A DNA stretch of 64,000 nt from Ochotona curzoniae (taxonomy: Eukaryota; Chordata; Mammalia; Lagomorpha; Ochotonidae), in assembly GCF_017591425.1 (NCBI RefSeq), contig NW_024465440.1:112834-176833 (forward strand). The letters run 5' to 3'. Made by a program: the position numbers and the translations under genes. Positions 54,498 to 64,000 of the stretch are shown one piece after another. The stretch's first letter is position 1. Every line of letters begins with the position of its first letter. The notes below the pieces were generated by a model that saw only the letters and a list, made by a program, of their open reading frames with translations, did not search any database and was not told where the DNA came from.

Positions 54498-54802
54498 GTT
54501 TTTTATTTTCATCTAATTTCAAGGACAGGAGACAGAGGTAGATGGGGATGGGTCTTCATCTGCAGGCTTCATGTTTCCAAAGTCTGCAACATTTGAGACT
54601 GGGCAAAGGAGAGAAACTTGGAGCTATATTCAAGTCTTTCACTTGGATGGCAGTTACCCGAGTATTTGAGCCATCACCTACTGCCCCTATGTGTGTATTA
54701 GCAAGGAGCTGGAATCAGAAGTGGTGAAGGATTCAGAACCAGGCATTCCAGGATGGAATGTAGGAGCACCAAACATCATCCTATGAGGTGTGATGCCAGC
54801 AC
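54498..54802 (-). mobile_element. Older C-type SINE, minus orientation
   Basis: TTTTTTATTTTCATCTAATTTCAAGGACAGGAG tail, GGTCTTCATCTGCAGGCTTCA, GAGTATTTGAGCCATCACCTACTGCCCC and TGTATTAGCAAGGAGCTGG. Old subfamily. Confidence 0.68.
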
Positions 54803-54949
54803 CTTGTTCCGAGCTGGTGGAGAGGTGGGTCCAGAAATAAAGCTTGTTAATCCTTCCTTTAAAGTATTCTCTGTTCTGATAGAAGGCCCTTTAAGCTACA
54901 GAATTATACACATTTCTTTTGTAATACATGTGTTCTACTTCTCTCCTCC

Positions 54950-55265
54950 CCCTCGCCTCTGCCAACTCCCGGAAAGTAATTGGTGCCAGTAGCAAGATTT
55001 AATTTCCAATAATTAAGTGTGTGTGATTCTTGGGAATCAGCTCCAATTTTGCAAGTGCTGTGGAAATAAAACTCCTGGCTGTCCCTAGATTGGCAGCCCT
55101 CACAGTGTGCTGTCTGCTGAGGGCATTTGGACTAAGTTGGCATTCTCTCCAGAGAGCATCATTTTCTGTTTTAGAAACAATTACAGTGATAATTAGGACT
55201 GTTAGCATTTTCTTAGATGCAGCAGGGGAATGCGGTGATCTGGCCTCTTGTTCGTCCGCATGAGA
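54950..55265. promoter_or_regulatory. Candidate conserved non-coding element
   Basis: Non-repeat patch with clustered homeodomain-type cores: AAGTAATTGG (54975), TTTAATTTCCAATAATTAAG (54999-55018), AACAATTACAGTGATAATTAGG (55177-55198). Many short frames run through it, without family character. Enhancer function is inferred from motif density only. Confidence 0.3.
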
Positions 55266-55999
55266 TGCCAGGAGAGCAGTAATATTGGCTGCTGGAGGGA
55301 GAGCTTCCTGCTGCCTTCATCTTTCTAGCTGTGGAGAGGCAAAACCCCAGGAAGAATGCTGCACTCAATGGGAGTGTGACCCAAAGGAGTCCTTGCTAGA
55401 GACCACATTTGGAGTCCTCTTCCTTTCTTCACAGAGAGGGGTTACCAACTGTGGCAGGTGCATCTCTCAAGCTCTGCTATGCCTGGGCTCACCTGGGGAG
55501 CTCTGAAAAATCCTGATGCCCAGGTTGTACCACAGACCAATTAAACCAGAAGAAGGGTGGAACCCACACTGATAATTCTAAACTGCTAAAGAGAAAATGA
55601 TCCAATGACATTTGTTAGAGCACAAGAAGGAAAATTTTATTCAGGACCCAATCATGATATGTATAGGGGACGCCTGAAGTGGGGTATTGCACTGGCAGTA
55701 GAGTTGAGGACCGTGTAGGGCTGAGCTCCAAATGTAGCATGGGTAGGTAGGCATGTAGGACCAAATGGTGGTGGGGGGTATCAGTGGACAGAAAATGATT
55801 GTGAATGACCTAACAAAATTCCTACTGAAGACAGCTGGGGGCACCCCTTTGAGGATGGTGGAGGATGAAGAGCCTAGTATAAAGAGGATGGGACTCCTGC
55901 TAAACTGTCTTAGTATGGATCCTTGCAAAAACTAGATTTGATGAGTACACACAGATAGGCTAAAGTTCAGGACTAAATGGTCAGGCAAGCCATCCGGGT
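55266..55999. other. No gene recognised; possible antisense LTR edge at 55610-55760
   Basis: GGAAAATTTTATTCAGGACCCAATCATG contains TTTATT (AATAAA in reverse) and recalls 50440-50475. Otherwise unassigned. Confidence 0.3.
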
Positions 56000-56119
56000 C
56001 ACTCCCTAAAGGATACTATCTTGCTGTCAGATTTGAGGCCAGTGAGTGCTAGCACAATACAGGTGGATTTCGAAGTTCCTTGTGAACCTCTGAGGGGTGG
56101 GGGTGGGGCAGCTGTAAAG

Positions 56120-56580
56120 GATGGCCTGGGTGGGAGCAGAGCCAAGGATGAGGGGTTATTTCTGGCCCTGCAGGTGTCAGATGCTGGTGCCAGTCCTGAC
56201 TCTGCCTGTACTTGCTGGTCTGGCTTATGCCTTCGGGCTGCGTTTCATGGGAGCACTGGACCGTCGAGGACCACAGTCTTTGGCAGACACTTTGGCAGAC
56301 ACTGAGATGGAGATGGTCCTTCTGCAGAGGAAATACTTGTCATAATCGCTGCTGGAGCAGTGGACCCAGCTCGACCCTGCGCTGTGGGAAGGGGCCCTGC
56401 TGTGCCTCTGCTGTCAGGTCAGGGAGATTCAATGATTGAATTGACACCGAGACCCTGGTCCACATCGTGCGGAGTGGCCCCAGCCAGGCCCATCAGCTAG
56501 AGCACTGCAGCTTCCGCAACCAGCGTCATAGAGGGACTTGTTACAGCTCGCTCATAACTGCACGCTCACACATAGGCATA
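56120..56580 (+). pseudogene. Possible processed pseudogene of unknown gene
   Basis: A GC-richer, CpG-containing island with protein-like frames. Frame one gives a hydrophobic stretch (MLVPVLTLPVLAGLAYAFGL, from about 56180) and continues to KYLS, a TAA at 56343, then SLLEQWTQLDPALWEGALLC. A second frame from about 56443 reads DTETLVHIVRSGPSQAHQLE up to FRNQR. One stop plus one frameshift would be needed to join them. A 12-bp tandem repeat sits in the first part. I do not recognise the parent gene, and no poly(A) or target duplication was found. Confidence 0.3.
56279..56302. repeat. 12-bp tandem duplication
   Basis: TTTGGCAGACAC occurs twice in direct succession (56279-56290, 56291-56302), adding four in-frame codons to the candidate pseudogene. 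Confidence 0.85.
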
Positions 56581-56702
56581 CTTAAAGCAAGGACACACAG
56601 CCTACAAGGTAGTTTTTAAATGGAAGTTACACACCCCCTCAGCAAGTACCCACCCAGTCAGGATGGGTGAATGACTTAGAAACACAAGGTGTTCCCTGCT
56701 GT

Positions 56703-56976
56703 ATAGGGATGCAGAGAAAGATCTTCCATCTGCTGGTTTATTCCCCATATGGCTGCAATGATTGGAACTAAGCCAATCCAAAGGAGTCTCGAGTCTCCCC
56801 TGGGTTTCCCATGTGAGTACAGGGACCCAAAGATTTGAACCAACCACCACTGCTTTCTCAGGCCCCAAGCATGGAGCTGGATGGGAAGTGGAATAATCAG
56901 GACTCAAACCAGCTCCTACATAGGATGTTGGTATTGCAGGTAGAGGCTTGGCCTGCTATGCCAGGGTGCTGGCCCC
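56703..56976 (-). mobile_element. C-type SINE without its A tail, minus orientation
   Basis: GAGAAAGATCTTCCATCTGCTGGTTTATTCCCC, CTAAGCCAATCC, CTTTCTCAGGCCCCAAGCATGGAGCTGGATGGG and GGTGCTGGCCCCC. The 3' tail is missing on the left. Confidence 0.85.
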
Positions 56977-58359
56977 CAAGATTTCTACCCTTTTTTATAG
57001 TTGATGGTGGAGTTCAAGTCTTCTCACTCTGGGGACTGAGTATAGTGGATCCCCTACTGAGTACAACACCTGCTGTCCATCTGTACCCTAACAGCATATT
57101 CGGGGAGGACTTTGCTTGCTCAGCCTCTCAGCAGAGGCCCTGGGCAGCTGCTTTACTGCTTTAGCAGTGTGAGGACATGGTAAGAAGGTGCCATCCACAA
57201 GCCAAGGCTCTCACCTTAACCTTGAACTCCTGGCCTGCACAGTTGCAAAAGAGAAATGTCTGTTGTTTGTAAGACCCACAGTCTGTGCTGTTTGATTAAA
57301 GCAGCCTGAAAAGACAGGCAACCCCGATGATGCTCCAGGTGTTCCCCAAGGGGTCTGCTTCCTGATAGTGCCGCATTGTCGGGGTTGCAACCTAGGAATT
57401 TGGGGGAGGGCACAAAAATTTAGTTCATGAAAGATAAGAATGAGCTGCCAGGTCAAGGGGGCAGTCAGAGTGTGAGATAGCCCTTCTAGTATTCTGTGAT
57501 GAAGAAGCAGAAGCTATTTTAGGGACACTTTTCCTAGCCCTCTGCTGGGTCAGCCTTATCTGGTGGAAGACTGAGACCTGCCCTGTGGAAATACATCCTC
57601 AAGCGCTCGGGGGAGGGAGCGGCAGCAACTAAAGTCACAGCCACTGCCACCATGTGTCTGCCCCAGCCTCCTGCTCCTTTCACACTGCACCACTGACTCA
57701 CTCTAATGCACAGTTCAAAGAATCCTAGTTCTTTGGGTTGGCTCTCAAGACGAATGAAGTGAATTCTAAATTGGGCTGCACTGTGAAATACAAATAACCA
57801 CTGTGGAAATAAAGACCAAAGAAGAACAAGAAAATGATCTGTATGCAGGACTTAACAATAGAACGGGAAAGCCAGCTGCAATCACCTGTGTGTTGGCTGA
57901 GACTCTAAGGCAAGCTGGGGGTGGGGAAATTTGACCCTGGAAAAAAAGGATGCATGTGTGCTCTGATTGGAAGCTGTCAGCATGAGGAAGGTGCAGGCGG
58001 ACCAGTGGGCATCCTATGTGATTACTCAGCAGTATGCATTTGGCTTTATCTAGTTGGGCCTAAGGTAGGGCTGGAGAAGAGTAGGGAAGCTGTTGGCTCT
58101 TCATACAGTGCTGGCCATTTGGGGCCAATGCAGGGATAGTTGTTTGGTTTCCTGGGCTTTCCGTAGGAGTCCACAACTGTTCCAACAACTCTGACTTACA
58201 GATATCTGACTGTTGTGTAGATAAGAGGTGGATGCCCTGGGCTGGTGGCTGCAGGTGTTGGATCAGAGTTCTAATTTTATGTCTCGGCCACTGCCCAGTT
58301 GTCAGTCTGTTTCCTATCTCTCTGTTCAACTATTGACCCCATTCCCTTGTAACCCAAGA
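56977..58359. other. No gene recognised; partly similar to 51.8 kb
   Basis: Frames of 65-109 residues without family traits. 58036-58065 shares a motif with 51820-51856 (see LTR-like family). Confidence 0.3.
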
Positions 58360-59120
58360 AGTTTTGTCGTGAGCTACAACTTCTACTTTAGGTTTTTGTG
58401 GTTTGAGAAACTGGAAAGCAAGTTGTTTGGATTTTGTTGTTCACTGTGCACAGTGTGTTTTCATTGGCCCCCTGTGTAGTGCCTTGAATGCAGGTGCTGG
58501 ATGCCAGCAGGTCACAACTTTCCATTCTCTCTCCGTTGCTCTTAGCTTTCCTTTGTCCTTTTGTCACCAATATTAACTCAGTCAAAGGAGTGTTGTAACC
58601 GACCCTACAAAGTCCCTGATCCATAGATTTTATGAGGCTATTTTCCTCTGTAAATTACATTTTTTATTTTTTAAAAGTGGTTTCTTTACAGAAACCTCAG
58701 ATCCTAAGTAGAAGGCAGCTACCACCTGCATGTAGCCCCCAGAGGAACTCAGTCGATGATCCTTAGGATCCCCTAAAGAACACAAAGTTGCTGACTAATT
58801 AATTCAGGATGGGCCCTGATTACGGTACATCACCCAGGAACTTGGACCTGGGGTGCACATGCTCCTCTCTGCCCCAGTTCCCACCTGGAAGAGCTTTGAC
58901 TCCTAATCCCTCAAGGAATTCCAGAAATTAAACAATAGCTGCTTGGCTCCTTGCTCTTTGCAAAAATACCTTCTTTCTTTTCCCTCTCCCAGTGTGAAGA
59001 ATTGGCTTGTATTGGATGAACACAGTTGGCTTTGGAGGTTCTACAGCAGTTGGGGTGTACTATCACAAACTGGCAACCTCAAGGAGACCAGTCTTGAGTG
59101 ATCGGTCACCCCTGGCTCAC
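58360..59120 (-). repeat. LTR-like family, copy 4
   Basis: On the minus strand: GTAGAACCTCCAAAGCCAACTG, ATCCAATACAAGCCAATTCTTCAC, GGAGCCAAGCAGCTATTGTTTAATTTC, TTCCTTGAGGGATTAGGAGTC, CCAAGTTCCTGGGTG, and at the other end CACCTGCATTCAAGGCACTACACAGGGGGC. Same order as copy 3 and on the same strand, about 5 kb away. Confidence 0.55.
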
Positions 59121-61537
59121 TGAGCATGTGTTGGTCTCTGGGACTGCCTGGAGTCGCTACCTGTAAAACAGGCATTGTTGCTCTAAAGCACTTTTTAAAT
59201 AATAGAAACTAAGCTTAGACTCAGCTTGGAATTTGGAGAGATGTCATTGATGAGTCAAGCTTGGACATGACCATTTCAAGTTGATATGATTGGATGAGCT
59301 GGGAGTAGATACTGTGTTTATTTCTCTTTGGAGCTAGAAAAGTGATTGTGTTGAAAGATAGTTGTGTAATTGCCAAATATTTTATGTAACTCAGTTCTTT
59401 GACAGGTCCAGCTGTGAATACCATTGAGCAATCAGAGCTCCGTTCTTTTAAAGCTTCCCAGGGTATATTTTACAAAATTGAGACATTTTAGTTATAAACT
59501 TATGATCAAGAAAAGGTGATGTTTTACTGTATCACTGTTTGGTCACAATACTTCCTGAGCACGAATGAGAAGTGGCTATTTAGAAAATCTCTAGGGAATG
59601 CCACTGTTTCCAGCCTGAGTTGATTTATGGGGGAGGTGGGTATGAGTTCCATATATGTAAGTTTTTATGTTATTGTATCAAAGTGGGTAAATACAGAAAA
59701 AATATGCCTAGAAAATGGTTAGAAAAATTATATAAATTTTATTAGAAAATTACATTAATTTTTCCAAACCATTAAGAAAAACAAATGCCTGTTGGCTCAC
59801 CAAAGTTAATCTTTGGTAAATTGCCTTAGATTTATTTTTTTTTAAAGGTGGACATTTTCAAAATTGTTAGCACACATTTGTGCCTGGGTTTGCTGTCTCC
59901 CAAAAGTAGTTCTCTTTATTAGATAGTCATAAACATATGATTTTGACCTAATAAGAAATAATACAGGCAAGCATGAAGTTCAGGATTCATTTTACCCTGT
60001 GTGCAATTTTCTAGTCTTGAGGATTTTTCCTTGACAAGAAAATAATGTAAAGTGATAGTTCTAGTTGTTTAATGTTTCAGTTTAAGTAGTCTAAGTATAG
60101 CTGTTAAAGAAAAAAAAATGACTATCAGATAAAGGTGGACGTGTTTAACTTTCCTCTCTGTTCAATTCCTGCAGAAATAAAAAAAAAATTATTTGAAGTT
60201 TTTTTTCCCCATGGCAGTATGATTGCGTGAGTTCAGTAGGAGCCTGTTCTCTTCATAAAGGGATAGAGTTGGACACATTGGCACGCTAAAATTAGACATG
60301 GGATGCCTTGCTTCAAGGGTTCCCAGGTTTTCCATGAGACACTAAAATTGCTTATTCCTCTGAATCAAATCATTCCTGCTTTTTGAGACTTCCAAAGATT
60401 AGGTTCTAGAGTTTAAAAGAAACTCAAATCTGCCTTAGTTGGCTTCTTAACTTTGAGTTTTCAAAATTTGAAACTTTTGTATATTAAATCAACTTTTCAC
60501 AATCTACCTAATACTTAATGCAACCAAGGTCAACTACTAAAGTATGATACACTTTCTTTTCTCAGGTTGTGAATCTGTTGCCTTTTCTGATGCAAACTTG
60601 ATTTATTATGTTCTTACTGGCTTTGTTTTGTGTTTTGAACTTTGTACATATTGCTAATCAGAATTATGTAGAAATACGACTCGCAACAAAATAATGCTGG
60701 CCTGGTACATTAAAATGATGACTCGTTCCTACAGAACAGATAGTTTCACAATGAACTTGAGGTAAAAGTAGCCTAAGAACCACTCCTTAATCCTTTGTGT
60801 TATTCAAATATGGCCGAAACGATGCTTCTGATTGTTGATCGTATTCTTCCTGACACGAAACCAGTCAGACCAGCAACCAAGACAGGTCTTTCTTAGCTAG
60901 GTTTTGTTTGTTCATGTTGCTACAGGATGTTGGTCTACAATGTTGTCAGAAAAGTGCATTGACCGCTAGGAGGGAATAAAAGTAAACATGACATCACTGA
61001 TGTCAAGTCTAAAAAAATATGAGATAGGACTGATAGGTTATAAAGGAGGGCTCTTATGCATTAGCCACAGTCTTAGAAGACTCTTCTGGAACTGCAACCT
61101 CTAGAAGGTTCCCATTTAAACAGAGAAATGCTAACTACCTAGGATGTTTGGTACTCACACACCAAATGAAAGATTCCACATGCAACACCAACACTGAGAT
61201 GCTGAGAAAGTTCTCCCACCTCTTTGTGCAGCTGCAGCAAAGTTTAGGATAGGAAGTGATGACTCAAACTTTGAGAAAAATGAGAAGACCATTGGCATGC
61301 TTTTCAAAAATCTGGATTAGTCATCCAAAGCTGATGGTGTGTGAGAAAGACAACAGCCTCTTATGATGTGCTGTGGGAGACAGAGGAGTTCACTCCTAGG
61401 CAGCCTACAAAGTACATAGAGCTCATGGTATTCTGTCACTTACCGAACAAAAAGGAAATTAGTAGTTCACTTCCAACCATATAAAGAGATACAAAGTTTA
61501 TGTCCTTTGATAGCTCCCATGTTACTCTAAAAACCAT
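59121..61537. other. Repeat-poor AT-rich stretch
   Basis: About 2.4 kb without any SINE, L1, LTR or MIR that I can identify and without long frames. Either unique intergenic/intronic DNA or very old repeats. Confidence 0.4.
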
Positions 61538-61854
61538 GGGCCTGAAGTGATAGCTCAGTGGCTAAATCCTTGCTTTGAATGTGCTGGCATCCCATAAGGG
61601 TGCTGGTCATGTCCTGGCTGTTTCACTTCCCACCTGGCTTCTTGCCTATGGCCTGGGAAAGCAGTAGAGGATGGCCCAAAGCTTGGGGACATTGCACCCA
61701 CATGGGAGACCCAGAAGAAGCTCCTAGTTTTGAAGCAACTTAGATCTGGTCGTTGTGGCTACATGAGGAACGAACCGGCAGACAAAAGATCTTTGTCTCT
61801 TCTTCTCTCTTTATATCTGCCTTTGCAATAAAAATAAATAAATCTTTTTTAAAA
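61538..61854 (+). mobile_element. C-type SINE, plus orientation
   Basis: GGGCCTGAAGTGATAGCTCAGTGG head, TTCACTTCCCACCTGGC, TGGCCTGGGAAAGCAGTAGAGGATGG, CTCTTTATATCTGCCTTTGCAATAAAAATAAATAAATC tail. Confidence 0.92.
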
Positions 61855-62329
61855 ATGCCACCTTGAAATCGAGCCACCTTGCCTCCAGATTCATCTGGAA
61901 AACCTACATGTGGCTGCTTGTTATATATGTGTAGTCCTGACTAATGTCCCCTTTGAGGCTCCAGACCTGAAACTGCTCATGGGTCATAATAGCTTCAGAA
62001 ACCAAACAAAAGTCAGAAGGCTGGATATACAGTAGGAACTCTCCAGGACACTTTGGAAACAAGTATGGCCACCTGGGATCATGGTCTAAAAGGGTGGATT
62101 CATTGTTACCCTTGTCTTAGAACAGACATGAAAGGAAAACTTAACATTGTTTCTAAGTAAGAAAAAAATTTTGATGGCCTTTACTTCTCCTAAGATAAAT
62201 GGGAATGTGTACTGTGGGTTTTTCTTGGACTTAAGGAAGATGAGGAAAATAAATACAAAAACTGGGTAGTTTCCCAAATCTCTGTAGACCAGAGCTGCCT
62301 TCCATTGGTAAGTGCACTTGCCATCCAAA

Positions 62330-62650
62330 GACAACGTCTAGTTACTGTATGACACACAATTTGTACTCCTAGGTATCTACTCAAGAGCACTGGAAGCTTA
62401 TCTGTGCACATTAACTTCAACGTATGTTCATAGTGACATTATTTATAATAGCCAGAAACATTATAAACAGTCCTTAAAATATGAATAATGTGGTATATTC
62501 ATAAAATGTCATATATATTCAGGAACAAGGAAGAATGAAGTACTGATACATGGTACCACATGGAGAAACCTTGAATAACGTACATGATAGTCAAAGGACT
62601 ACACGTTGTATGATTCCAGTGATATGGAACATCCATAGGAGACAATTCTA
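62330..62650 (+). repeat. Old L1 ORF2 C-terminal fragment, sense
   Basis: TTTGTACTCCTAGGTATCTACTCAAGAG, GTTCATAGTGACATTATTTATAATAGCCAGAAAC, GAATAATGTGGTATATTCATAAAATG, GAAGTACTGATACATGGTACCACATGGAGAAACC and TGTATGATTCCAGTGATATG follow sense L1. Interrupted frames. Confidence 0.78.
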
Positions 62651-62675
62651 CAGTGATGACTAAAAATGAGGATTT

Positions 62676-62949
62676 GGGGGCCTGGCATGGTGGCTCAATT
62701 GGCTGTTCCTCCACTGTCAAACACTGGCATCTCATATGGGTGCTGGTTTGTGATTCAGCTGCTCCACTTCCCATTATTATGGCATGGGCAAGCAGCAGAG
62801 GATGGCCCAAAGCCTTGGGACCATGTGCCCACATGGGAGATCTGGAGGAAGCTCCTGGTTTTGGTTTTGCTTGGCTCCAGCCATTGCAGTCATTTGGAGA
62901 GTGAACCAATGGATAGAAGATCTTTCTTTCTCCCCTCCTCCTCTCTGTA
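62676..62949 (+). mobile_element. C-type SINE, 3'-truncated, plus orientation
   Basis: GGGGGCCTGGCATGGTGGCTC head, CTGCTCCACTTCCC, GGATGGCCCAAAGCCTTGGG, CCAGCCATTGCAGTCATTTGG and CTCCTCCTCTCTGTAG end. The TTTCCAATAAAAAT tail is absent, unusual for an L1-mobilised SINE. Confidence 0.88.
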
Positions 62950-63164
62950 GTTGAAGTGGGAGGAATTGCTTTCCGTGGGAATAGCTTCATCATATTTCTT
63001 ACAAATTGCTGGCTGGATCCTGTCACTCTGGCACACTGAAGCAGTCAATGGCTAAGGAAGGGAATCTCCTTAATTAACAAAGAGGTCAAGAGTCAGCCTA
63101 AGAGTCAGTGGAGGAACTTTCTGGAAAACACCTGACCGCCCACTCCCAGAAGGAATTGGCTTCT

Positions 63165-64000
63165 CTGAGAAAGAAAGGAGAGAAATGTTGCACAGCTCCC
63201 CAAATCTGAACCCATTTGCCAAATAACACAGCATACCAGCCACAGATAGCTGAGTGGTAGAAGAAAGTGGTCTTCTATTACAAAGCATAAAGCCCAGGAG
63301 TCAGAAAGCTATGGTTCAATTCCCAGATTCCCCAAGGGATTAGGAGTCAAGATTCTAATAGATTGAAGTTGGAGTTGAGAGGTGTGTATTCAGCTCTTTT
63401 GCGGGTCCCTGGTCAATCAGCAGTTCTTATAGCTGTTCTTTGATTAGTTGGTGACATGAAGGGTTTTTCTATTAAGAGACTTTGATGATGGAAAGTGGGC
63501 TTGTTTAGTCAAGCAGTAATTCTTGTTCAGGAGTTGGGGTTACTGGTGAAAAAATTCTTAAGATGGAACATCAGCATGTCATCTCTTGGAAAGATAAATT
63601 ACCTGTGGGGTAGGCTATAACACTCCCTCACCTCAGTGAGTAAATTTTAGCAAATTTTACTTGGAATCTTTTAAAAGTATGTGTTTTATTGAGAGAGAGA
63701 AATCTTGTCTCTACTGGTTTGTTCCCCAACTAGCTACAACATGCGCCAAAGACTCCATCCTGGTCTTCTACCTGAGTAGCAAGGGCCCAACAGCTTTAGT
63801 ATCCTCCACTGCTTTCCCAGGCACATTCTTGGGGAGCTGAAGTAGCAGCGGAACAACTGAGAAGCAAACAGGCTCTGTTATGGGATGTTGGTGCTGCAAA
63901 TGGTAGTTTAACATCCCTGTCACAAGGCAGGTCCCAATTTGCAATCTTAAAAGCAGGGCAAGGAAACTCTAAGCTAAAAAGGGACAATGATCCCAAGTGA
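63165..64000 (+). repeat. LTR-like family, copy 2, split by a SINE and cut by the window end
   Basis: GCTCCCCAAATCTGAACCC, GAGTCAGAAAGCTATGGTTCAATTCCCAG, CCAAGGGATTAGGAGTCAAG, AGATTGAAGTTGGAGTTGAGAGGTG, TTCAGCTC, CCCTGGTCAATCAGCAG, TTGGTGACATGAAG, AAATTTTAGCAAA, and after the SINE ATTTGCAATCTTAAAAGCAGGGCAAGG. The TATA-region block is at 63945-63960. Continues past 64000. Confidence 0.58.
63669..63935 (-). mobile_element. Older C-type SINE inside LTR-like copy 2, minus orientation
   Basis: AAGTATGTGTTTTATTGAGAGAGAG tail, TCTCTACTGGTTTGTTCCCC, CACTGCTTTCCCAGGCACATTCTTGGGGAGCTG and CAGGTCCC end. The flanks TTGGAATCTTTTAAAAG and TTTGCAATCTTAAAAG suggest a diverged target duplication. Confidence 0.72.

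Noticed and set aside
1..64000. CRISPR arrays, operons, riboswitches, bacterial or phage genes
   Set aside because: No regularly spaced direct repeats or prokaryotic gene layout; the repeats are dispersed mammalian retrotransposons.

Overview
This is mammalian nuclear DNA without any host gene that I can recognise. No open frame on either strand looks like a known host protein. The long frames are either LINE-1 ORF2 remnants or chance frames through SINEs. The organism is a lagomorph, most likely a pika (Ochotona). The reason is about 40 copies of a tRNA-derived C-type SINE, in both orientations. The youngest copies start GGGCCCGGCGC, carry box A/box B-like promoter motifs and end in a CTCTCTGTATATCT-type stretch before an A-rich (AATAAAAAT...) tail. 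The genus assignment rests on recalled consensus sequences, not on a search.

Layout. 1-5.8 kb: SINEs and an antisense L2. 5.8-8.2 kb: a repeat-poor stretch with a CpG-richer patch and a perfect 12-bp palindrome, possibly regulatory. 8.2-16 kb: old L1 ORF2/3' UTR pieces, some split by SINEs, plus L2 and MIR. 17.0-17.6 kb: first copy of an LTR-like family. 18-26 kb: sparse MIR, SINEs and old L1 fragments. 26-36 kb: SINEs, L2 and MIR, a repeat pair, and a possible antisense polyadenylated unit. 36.6-39.5 kb: a young, 5'-inverted L1 with a perfect 19-bp target-site duplication. 40.6-42.7 kb: a dense cluster of six SINEs. 44-45.6 kb: an old L1, also apparently 5'-inverted. 47.8-48.3 kb: a SINE and a very short L1 inserted one after the other at the same target sequence. 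48.9-64 kb: further copies of the LTR-like family (48.9-49.5 plus, 52.6-53.7 minus, 58.4-59.1 minus, 63.2-64.0 plus), SINE pairs, a conserved-element-like patch near 55 kb and a weak pseudogene candidate near 56.3 kb. 59.2-61.5 kb is repeat-poor.

How the parts work together: there is no operon or pathway here. The window is a layered record of retrotransposition. Autonomous L1 supplies the endonuclease and reverse transcriptase. The C-SINEs use that machinery, and LTR elements form a separate older layer. The strongest observations are structural: twin-primed L1 copies, reuse of one target site, nested insertions, inverted SINE pairs, and a five-copy LTR-like family that I inferred by aligning copies by eye. 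I saw no CRISPR array, functional tRNA/rRNA gene, operon or new defence-type system.
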